A DNA stretch of 64,000 nt from Acidobacteriota bacterium. Its GTDB lineage: Bacteria; Acidobacteriota; Terriglobia; UBA7540. The notes below the pieces were generated by a model that did no database searches, had not been told where the DNA came from, and worked only from the letters and a program-made list of their open reading frames with translations. Below, in pieces: positions 7,125-13,204 of this stretch. Position 1 is the stretch's first letter; each line of letters starts with the position of its first letter. The DNA lies in contig SCRD01000016.1 in assembly GCA_004298155.1 (NCBI GenBank), forward strand, positions 186,001 to 250,000, written 5' to 3'. The translations under genes and the position numbers were made by a program.

Positions 7125-9790
7125 ACCCCCGGTGGCCTCCCGGTATCAGGCTCATCTTGCAGATGCAGCTTGATCACCGCTACCTGCAAATCCAGCAAGT
7201 AGATAACGCCGGACAGCGCCAGTGCGGCAAGCGAGACCGCCAGGCCCACTGCAAGCCCGCGCTGCCGGTAACTGAAACGGACCGTGTGCCGGCCGGCGTG
7301 CGCCCGAACGGCGCGAAACAGGAGGTTCGCCTGCAGCATCGGCACTTCATGCCCGTCAACGGTTGCGTGCCAGTTGGGGTCGAACCGGTCGAGCAGCACA
7401 ACGTAGCCGGGGCGTAAAAGATTAACCTGCAGAGTCACGCTGTTTGCCTGGCGGTTGAGCCGCTCCACCTGCCCGGCGGGGCCTGTGGCGGCAGAGGAAG
7501 ACCCCACTCCCTCATTTGAAGCCACCAGCACCGTGCCGCGGGCGTCGAATCCAGGATCGGCCAATCGCGCAAGCGTATTGTCCGGGTTGGGGGAATAGAC
7601 GGCCCTACCGGCCACGAAGGCCCTGGGCAGGAAGCACTGGTTCTCGTAGAGATAGCTCGGGAAGGCTGTGCCGTTCGCCACGGGCGCGACCTCTCGGGCC
7701 GTTTCAAAATTCCCCCGCCTGCCGATAATCTGGTAGCGCGCATTGCTTCGCCCCATCAGGCAGAGCGTCTGGTCCGGATCGCGGAGCTTGTGCAGCGCAA
7801 ACACCCAGAACTGGTAGAGCGACACCGGGAAGCTCCATTCCGGATCGACGTTCGAGATACCCTCGGCGCCTTCCAGCATGCCGCCGTGCTCCAGCAGCAG
7901 GCGCTCCTGGAAAGCCGCAAGCGCCGGTGCGTCAAGGTTCCGCACTGACGGGATGGATGCAAAATCCAGCGGCTGCTCGAGTGCCCCGGTTGAGACCGCT
8001 GCCAACGCCGACCCACCGAAAATGTCACAGTAGCGATAAGGCATTTGCGAAGGTCCAAAGTGTTGCAGCACGGGCGGCCGATAGGCGTAAAAAGCAGCAG
8101 CCACGGTGGGGTTTACGGAATAGTTCACCAGAATAAGCTGCCCGGCCGCCACAGCCAGCGCCAACGGCAGGCCCAGCCGCGCGCGACGGTCACCCCGCAT
8201 GGCTCCCGCAAACCAGAGCGCAGCGCCCAGCGTCAGTCCGGCGATTCCCGGTGCCTGCCACCGCAGCATGTCGAAGAAATACCGCGTTGCGTCTTCCAGT
8301 GCTTCGCGGCCATAAGTTTCAAGGGGATGCACTCCCATGGCAGTAATGGTGTGGTGCAGGGTCCACCCGGCTGCCAGTTCCACCCATTGCGGAGCCAGCC
8401 AGGACGCACTCCACATAAGCCAAGCCCAGGCTGTAGCAATGACCAGGAACACAAACACACCCCTGGCTTTCCTCGGCCGCAAGGGGCCGGGCCGGCGCAT
8501 CACGTCGATCCCCCAGCCCGCCAGCAGAGCCACTGGCAGCATCACCGGGACCAGCAGCTTGATGGGAAAGCGAACCAGCTTCAGAAGGGGCAGCGCCAGA
8601 AGCGCCAGCCTGTAAAGCGGCGTGAACCGCCCGAAGGCGAACAGCAGGAGCGCCAGCGCGGCCCAGCCTGAAAACCGCCGCCGCCGGCTGCGGCCCATGG
8701 CGCAGCCGATAAAGGCCAGAAAGAGTGGCACAAATCCCAGGAAGAGTGAGGGGAAATAGGGCTTGTTGTTGAAATTCAAAATTGGCGTCCACAGCGACGA
8801 CGCGGTGAACATGGGGTCAGGAAATCCCGCGACCAATGTCCCGATCAACTGCAGCGGATGGAGCGACCAGTAGGTGTTCTGGCTGTAAGGGAATCCTATC
8901 GCGCCGCGAAGCGAGCTCCGCAGCAGGACCGTGGCTGGGAAAAGCTGCGCCGCAGCCAGCGCCGTCATCAGCCCGCCTGAGCAGACAAAGGCCGCAAGCA
9001 CCCGCAGGTTTACCGGCGCAAGCGGCCGCCGGAGGGACCCGGCCTGAAAAAGCGCGTACGCGAAGCACAATCCGAAGGTTGCCAGCAGCGTGAAAGGCTC
9101 GCCCGCCAGAAATTGCATCAGGAAAACCAGCGTCAGCAGCAGCCAGGAACGGACAGAACGGCCAGCGATGGCGAAGTCCGTGGCAAGCAGCGCCCAGGGA
9201 ATCCAGGCCGCGCAGGCCACTTCGTTATAAAAACTTCCGAGCGAGAGCACCGGCCCGCTGAACACAAAAAACAGCGCTGCAAAAAACGCCGCCAGGTGCG
9301 ACTGCCGCCACCGCCGGGCCAGCCAGTACGTCCCAGCCGCCGCCAGGATAAAGTGCACGACAAAGTGCAACTGGAAGGCCAGGCGGACCGGCAGCAGAAT
9401 AATCAGCAGAGTTGTGGGATAGAAGAAGAGCGCGTTGGGATCTTCCAGGATGGGCTGGCCGAAGTTCAGGTAAGGGTTCCAGTAGGGCAGCGAGCCGCTG
9501 CGGCAGATTTCGTGAATGAGGCGCGCGAGCGGATAACTCTGGTTCAGAATGTCGCGGTAAAAAAGCATCTGGGAAGCGAACAGGACTTTCCAGAACATCA
9601 ACGCCACAGCGACGGCCAGCAGAGCGAGTGCGTAATAATCGCGGCGGTCGGGGAAAGGGGCATCCGGCTGGGCGCTTTCGAACGGCGGGCGCAAACGTTG
9701 TTCTTTAGTGTCTGCGCGCAGTGCCTGAGTAGCGCGGACCTCCGCCCTCGAGGTCCACGGTTCTAATTCGGCGGGATCGGCCCGGTCCAT
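7070..9790 (-). CDS. YfhO-like multi-spanning membrane protein
   Basis: A 906-aa protein (from the ATG at 9790) with about a dozen N-terminal membrane segments, a long extracytoplasmic region around residues 530-830 and a final membrane segment ('LAVGLAVSLAALALSGVIYL'). The order 'YRDILNQSYPLARLIHE', 'LPYWNPYLNFGQPILEDPN' and the C-terminal 'PGYVVLLDRFDPNWHATVDG' is typical of bacterial YfhO-family GT-C-like proteins, one of which is needed for glycosylation of lipoteichoic acid in Bacillus. The frame stays open to 9871, but that extension (containing 'KPPSPGRGERW') is encoded by a dispersed repeat, so I place the start at 9790; this is a judgement and no good ribosome binding site is visible. 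It sits convergent to the two GT-C paralogues and probably belongs to the same glycan function. Confidence 0.8.
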   Translation of the reverse strand: MDRADPAELEPWTSRAEVRATQALRADTKEQRLRPPFESAQPDAPFPDRRDYYALALLAVAVALMFWKVLFASQMLFYRDILNQSYPLARLIHEICRSGSLPYWNPYLNFGQPILEDPNALFFYPTTLLIILLPVRLAFQLHFVVHFILAAAGTYWLARRWRQSHLAAFFAALFFVFSGPVLSLGSFYNEVACAAWIPWALLATDFAIAGRSVRSWLLLTLVFLMQFLAGEPFTLLATFGLCFAYALFQAGSLRRPLAPVNLRVLAAFVCSGGLMTALAAAQLFPATVLLRSSLRGAIGFPYSQNTYWSLHPLQLIGTLVAGFPDPMFTASSLWTPILNFNNKPYFPSLFLGFVPLFLAFIGCAMGRSRRRRFSGWAALALLLFAFGRFTPLYRLALLALPLLKLVRFPIKLLVPVMLPVALLAGWGIDVMRRPGPLRPRKARGVFVFLVIATAWAWLMWSASWLAPQWVELAAGWTLHHTITAMGVHPLETYGREALEDATRYFFDMLRWQAPGIAGLTLGAALWFAGAMRGDRRARLGLPLALAVAAGQLILVNYSVNPTVAAAFYAYRPPVLQHFGPSQMPYRYCDIFGGSALAAVSTGALEQPLDFASIPSVRNLDAPALAAFQERLLLEHGGMLEGAEGISNVDPEWSFPVSLYQFWVFALHKLRDPDQTLCLMGRSNARYQIIGRRGNFETAREVAPVANGTAFPSYLYENQCFLPRAFVAGRAVYSPNPDNTLARLADPGFDARGTVLVASNEGVGSSSAATGPAGQVERLNRQANSVTLQVNLLRPGYVVLLDRFDPNWHATVDGHEVPMLQANLLFRAVRAHAGRHTVRFSYRQRGLAVGLAVSLAALALSGVIYLLDLQVAVIKLHLQDEPDTGRPPGVQEDEPAKVAATVPGAPQ

Positions 9791-9810
9791 CGGTGCGCCA
9801 GCCCGCCATC

Positions 9811-9903
9811 TTTCGCCCCTGCCGGGGCTGGGAGGTTTTGTCATGGCCTTGTTTCCCACGGCTTGCGCCATGGGCTAAAGTCTTTCGCCCGCTTCGCGGG
9901 CTG
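9811..9903 (+). repeat. Dispersed composite palindromic repeat, copy A
   Basis: The unit consists of box 1 GCCCCTGCCGGGGCT (9815-9829, near-palindrome), a spacer of variable sequence, box 2 CCCACGGCTTGCGCCATGGG (9855-9874) followed by CTAAAG, and box 3 CCCGCTTCGCGGGCTG (9888-9903). Copies B and C keep the same boxes in the same order. Copy A overlaps the upstream extension of the YfhO-like reading frame. Confidence 0.85.
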
Positions 9904-10190
9904 CTTTCTGCCTGCCGCCTACTGGCTACTGCTTACTTTCCCCAGCTATCGCCGCCGTTGCCGTGCCGCCCGTGATTTGTGCGGGAGAAAATTCGCATAG
10001 AAACCAAATCCGACGTGGAAGCGCCAGCGCGGCGCACCCCAGTAGAGGAAATCGTCGGAACCGGCCTGAGGGTTTATAAATTTGATTCTTGTGGAAGTGG
10101 GCGTCTAATTGACAGATACCGTGAGGCAAGCGTCTGCGGCAGCCTCTCGCTTCGCGAGATCGGCCCGACGCTTTGACGCGCCACTCGCCC

Positions 10191-10284
10191 CAGGCCCGGA
10201 GGGCCGGCAGACTTTAGCCCATGGCGCGAGCCGTGGGACCGCAACGACCGCTAAAATCCCGCTAAGCCCCGGCAGGGGCAAAAG
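10191..10284 (-). repeat. Dispersed composite palindromic repeat, copy B (inverted)
   Basis: Read on the minus strand it has box 1 GCCCCTGCCGGGGCT (10265-10279), box 2 CCCACGGCTCGCGCCATGGG followed by CTAAAG, and a variant box 3, GGCCCTCCGGGCC. Box 3 keeps the palindrome although its bases differ from copies A and C, which looks like compensatory change and suggests that the folded form matters. Confidence 0.8.
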
Positions 10285-10374
10285 AAATAGGCCTTTCCGA
10301 AGCTCCTGACCCATGGCGGCTGACGAATTCTTTGCGGTTTTGGTGGGCGATTTCCAACGCAGCGAGACAGGGTT

Positions 10375-10454
10375 TGTAGCGCGGGCCTTTACGGCTCGCG
10401 GTTCTTTTTTCAGAGAACACCCAAGAACCGCAGGCCACGAGGGCCTGCGCTACA
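10375..10454. repeat. Long imperfect inverted repeat (32-bp arms)
   Basis: Arm 1 (10375-10406, starting TGTAGCGCGGGCC) and arm 2 (10423-10454, ending GGGCCTGCGCTACA) are inverted copies with 25 of 32 positions matching and a 16-bp loop. The outer TGTAGCGC and inner GCGGTTCTT blocks are fully conserved. It could form a long hairpin or be a MITE-like element; no target-site duplication was evident by eye. Confidence 0.75.
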
Positions 10455-10560
10455 GGGAGGTCTAACCCCTCACACCTCCCCATTTTTCCAGGCGAATACC
10501 CACCCGTTTGGCTGATGCGCAAGCATTACGAATCTTCCAGAATGGTCCTGGAGGTTGAAT

Positions 10561-11466
10561 ATGCAAAACGCATTGGTAAGTCTTTCAGGCGAGCTTACAA
10601 AGCTCGTTGAAGAGTTTCAGTCTGAGGTTGTGGCGGTTCACGCTCGTCCCAGATACCCATCGAGCGGCGTTCACTGGGGGCCTGGCCTGGTGGTAACGGC
10701 TGACCACACCATTCGCCGGGAAGAAGACATCCAGGTGACGCTCGACGGCAAGACTGTCAACGCAACACTTGTTGGCCGTGATTCGGGCACGGACATTGCA
10801 CTCCTCAAGGTGGACGGGCTGGGCTCCCCGCCTACTCGAACCCATAACGGTGAATCAGCCAGGGTGGGCGAACTGGCGCTGGTGCTTGGGCGCTCGCCGG
10901 ACAGCGGGCCAAACGCCAGTCTTGGCATCATCAGCGCCGTTTCCGGCCCCTGGCGCACCTGGCGAGGCAAGCGCCTCGACCAATACATTCGGCTGGACGC
11001 AAACTTCTTTCCCAACTCATCCGGCGGCGCGGTGGTTGATGGCGGGGGGCGCCTCGTGGGCATCGCCACTGCGGGCCTTTCGCGGATCGCAGGGCTGGCG
11101 ATTCCGGCTGCAACGGTCAAGCGGGTTGCGGACACTCTGCTCGAAAAAGGCAATGTACCGAGCGCCTATCTGGGCGTGGGAGTCCAGCCTGTGGGGATTC
11201 CCGATGCTCTTCGAACCAGGCTGTCGCTGCCCAACAGGAGCGGAGTGATGGTGGTGAGCGTCGAGGCCGACGGTCCAGCCAGCCGGGCCGGGGTGTTACT
11301 GGGTGACATTCTCGTGAGCCTCGGTGAAGAACAAATTGAGCAGATTGAAGATCTCCAGTCATTCCTGGATTCGCTGGGAGTTGGCAAAGCGGCCCGGGCC
11401 AGGCTTATCCGCGCCGGCGCGCTACTGGAGGTGACGATCACAACGGACGAAAGGCCTGGAAAGTGA
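10561..11466 (+). CDS. HtrA-like trypsin-family serine protease with PDZ domain (first of pair)
   Basis: A 301-aa S1C-type protease. The likely triad is His49 (in TADHTI), Asp78 (in DSGTDIALLKVD) and Ser154 (in PNSSGGAV); the usual GNSGGP around the nucleophile is altered to NSSGGA. A PDZ domain covers about residues 200-295 ('SAYLGVGVQPVGIP' to 'EVTITTDE'). There is no signal peptide or membrane segment, so unlike DegP/DegS it appears cytoplasmic, or exported by another route. The ATG at 10561 has GGAGG six bases upstream; the in-frame TTG at 10555 abuts that site and is less likely. It is followed 7 bp later by a second HtrA-like gene and then a LuxR-type regulator, forming an operon. Confidence 0.85.
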   Translation: MQNALVSLSGELTKLVEEFQSEVVAVHARPRYPSSGVHWGPGLVVTADHTIRREEDIQVTLDGKTVNATLVGRDSGTDIALLKVDGLGSPPTRTHNGESARVGELALVLGRSPDSGPNASLGIISAVSGPWRTWRGKRLDQYIRLDANFFPNSSGGAVVDGGGRLVGIATAGLSRIAGLAIPAATVKRVADTLLEKGNVPSAYLGVGVQPVGIPDALRTRLSLPNRSGVMVVSVEADGPASRAGVLLGDILVSLGEEQIEQIEDLQSFLDSLGVGKAARARLIRAGALLEVTITTDERPGK

Positions 11467-11473
11467 GGTTAAC

Positions 11474-12325
11474 ATGGCGATCTATGGATGGGGCGAGATT
11501 GCCGAGCAGTTGCGCCGGTCCACGGTCCAGGTGGCCAGCGGCGGGCACGGGCAAGGGTCTGGATTCATCGTAAAATCAGATGGGGTGGTGGTGACCAATG
11601 CGCACGTGACCGGCAGGGCCGAGCATTCAGTGCGGCTCTGGGACGGGAGTTCCTTTCCGGCACGCCTTGAGGCGCAAAGCACCCGGCGCGACCTGGCCCT
11701 TCTGCAAATTCCAGCGCGGAATCTCGCGCCTGTCACGCTGGCCAATTCGGACGAGTTGCGGGTGGGCGAACTGGTGATGGCGGTGGGCAACCCGTTCGGG
11801 TTTACAGGCGCCGTGACCACGGGAATTGTGCACGCCGTCGGACGCCTGCCGGGGCTGGGACCGACCAAATGGATCCAGGCCGACGTTCAGCTTGCGCCCG
11901 GAAACTCAGGAGGACCCCTGGCTGACGCGCGCGGGAACGTTGTCGGCGTCAATACGATGATCGCGGGAGGGCTTGGGCTTGCGGTCCCGGCCAACGCGGT
12001 GGCGCGGCTGATGGCTGGCGATCTTGAGCAGACGCCGCTCGGCGTGGTTGTTCGCCCTGTGGCGGTCCGAATGGCGGGAGTGGAACGCCTGGGACTCCTG
12101 ATTCTGGAAGTGGTTCCGAACGGCGCGGCGGAGTATTCCTCGCTCAGCGCCGGCGATATTCTGACCGGAATTGAGGGGCGCGCAATCAAGTCGCTCGACG
12201 ACCTCGAAGAGAAGCTTGAAGGCGGTGGCGAGCGTTTGTTGCACCTGCAATTCATCCGGGGCGATCCAGGAAAGGTCCGGAATGTAACCGTGCGCCTCGG
12301 CGCTCCGCAGGCGGTCATGGCATGA
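11474..12325 (+). CDS. HtrA-like trypsin-family serine protease with PDZ domain (second of pair)
   Basis: A 283-aa protein with an intact S1C triad: His44 (TNAHVT), Asp73 (RRDLALL) and Ser145 (APGNSGGPL). A PDZ domain follows from about residue 190 ('LGVVVRPVAV', 'SAGDILTGIEGR'). Like its upstream neighbour it has no visible signal peptide and is shorter than typical DegP, with one PDZ domain. It is only distantly similar to the first protease, so the pair is not a recent duplication. It shares a 4-bp ATGA overlap with the downstream regulator, which implies translational coupling. Possible roles are a heteromeric protease or a sensor module for the regulator; the substrate is unknown. Confidence 0.88.
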   Translation: MAIYGWGEIAEQLRRSTVQVASGGHGQGSGFIVKSDGVVVTNAHVTGRAEHSVRLWDGSSFPARLEAQSTRRDLALLQIPARNLAPVTLANSDELRVGELVMAVGNPFGFTGAVTTGIVHAVGRLPGLGPTKWIQADVQLAPGNSGGPLADARGNVVGVNTMIAGGLGLAVPANAVARLMAGDLEQTPLGVVVRPVAVRMAGVERLGLLILEVVPNGAAEYSSLSAGDILTGIEGRAIKSLDDLEEKLEGGGERLLHLQFIRGDPGKVRNVTVRLGAPQAVMA

Positions 12326-12954
12326 TTCGTGTGCTGGTGAAAGCATCGTCCGCGATTGCACGGGCGGGCCTTGAAAGCCTGATCAGGGAACATCCAGGTT
12401 TCCAATTGATCGCGGGCCAGCCCGGCGGCGCTTCTGTGGACGGCCCGGAACCACTGCCGGATGTTCTGGTTGCCGAAGCAGAGAGCTTTGCCGACGATTC
12501 CGCGCGGGAGGCTTTGGATTGGGCCAACGCAGGCGGGCCGGTGGTTTTGCTGGTTCGGAACCTCGCCAGCGAATCGATTGCAGAAGGGCTGCGCGACGGC
12601 GTCAAGGCGGTGCTTCCAGCGGGTTTGACGGCGGCCGAAATCGTAGCGGCGATCGAGGCGGCAGCCGCCGGGCTGGTTGTCCTTGATGGAATTGGCGCAG
12701 AAGGACTGGTTCATTCCGCGGCGCCCGTTTCCGGCGGAGACGTGAAGCCGTTAATCGAAGCGCTCACTCCTCGCGAGATCGAAGTGCTGCGGCTGGTCGC
12801 CGTGGGGCTTGGAAACAGGGAGGTTGCTTCCCGCCTGAAGATATCCGAACACACGGTTAAGTTCCACGTCGCCTCGCTCATGGGCAAGCTGGGAGCGGCA
12901 AGCCGTACGGAGGCCGTGACCCTCGGCATCCGGCATGGTTTGATTTTGATCTGA
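12322..12954 (+). CDS. LuxR/NarL-type regulator with degenerate receiver domain
   Basis: A 210-aa response-regulator-shaped protein. Residues 1-125 resemble a receiver fold, but the acidic pair expected after 'IRVLV' is replaced by Lys-Ala-Ser-Ser and the phospho-acceptor aspartate position is Glu52 (DVLVAEAES). Residues 145-205 are a clear LuxR helix-turn-helix ('LTPREIEVLRLVAVGLGNRE', then 'ISEHTVKFHVASLMGKL'). It should bind DNA, but classical phosphorylation is unlikely; a Glu in that position can mimic a phosphorylated state. It is coupled by ATGA to the second HtrA-like protease and no histidine kinase is present in the window, so activity control through the proteases is an attractive inference. 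Confidence 0.9.
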   Translation: MIRVLVKASSAIARAGLESLIREHPGFQLIAGQPGGASVDGPEPLPDVLVAEAESFADDSAREALDWANAGGPVVLLVRNLASESIAEGLRDGVKAVLPAGLTAAEIVAAIEAAAAGLVVLDGIGAEGLVHSAAPVSGGDVKPLIEALTPREIEVLRLVAVGLGNREVASRLKISEHTVKFHVASLMGKLGAASRTEAVTLGIRHGLILI

Positions 12955-12959
12955 TCTGC

Positions 12960-12979
12960 AAGCAGGGGTCCTGCTTTGG
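12960..12979 (+). terminator. Possible intrinsic terminator after the HtrA/LuxR operon
   Basis: A perfect 7-bp stem (AAGCAGG / CCTGCTT) with a 3-nt loop lies directly after the stop codon. It is followed by TGGTTT rather than a clean run of T, so termination is plausible but weakly supported. Confidence 0.4.
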
Positions 12980-13023
12980 TTTCCTGAATCCTGACGGCTG
13001 ACCTGCATTAACAGATGCCTGTT

Positions 13024-13116
13024 CTTTCGCCCCTGCCGGGGCTCCCAGTCGTGTAGCGCTTTGTAATCCCATGGCTTACGCCATGAGCTAAAGTGTTGAG
13101 CCCGCTTCGCGGGCTG
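13024..13116 (+). repeat. Dispersed composite palindromic repeat, copy C
   Basis: It has box 1 GCCCCTGCCGGGGCT at 13029-13043, box 2 CCCATGGCTTACGCCATGAG followed by CTAAAG, and box 3 CCCGCTTCGCGGGCTG at 13101-13116. It lies between the convergent LuxR-type regulator and sulfatase-like gene. As in copy A, box 3 is followed by a CTGCTTACT/CTACGGCTTAC-like pyrimidine-rich stretch. Confidence 0.85.
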
Positions 13117-13204
13117 TCGTCTGCTTACTTCCTACGGCTTACCGCATACTGCTAGTAGTATCAAAGGGCGGATACAGCAAGAGCGGGGGCCTTCGCCAGC
13201 AGCG

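Larger units (their letters stand above)
9791..10560. other. 770-bp intergenic region filled with repeats
   Basis: No convincing gene was found here. The region holds two copies (opposite orientations) of a palindromic dispersed repeat, a long imperfect inverted repeat at 10375-10454 and a short stretch of near-tandem CTACTGCY-like units at 9909-9938. Short open frames present are all explained by the repeats or lack ribosome binding sites. The last ~20 bp contain the GGAGG ribosome binding site (10550-10554) of the HtrA-like gene. Confidence 0.7.

Noticed and set aside
9113-9766. A 217-codon plus-strand frame opposite the YfhO-like gene
   Set aside because: It has low complexity with many Gln and Arg residues and no start signal. 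It is a shadow of the real membrane protein.
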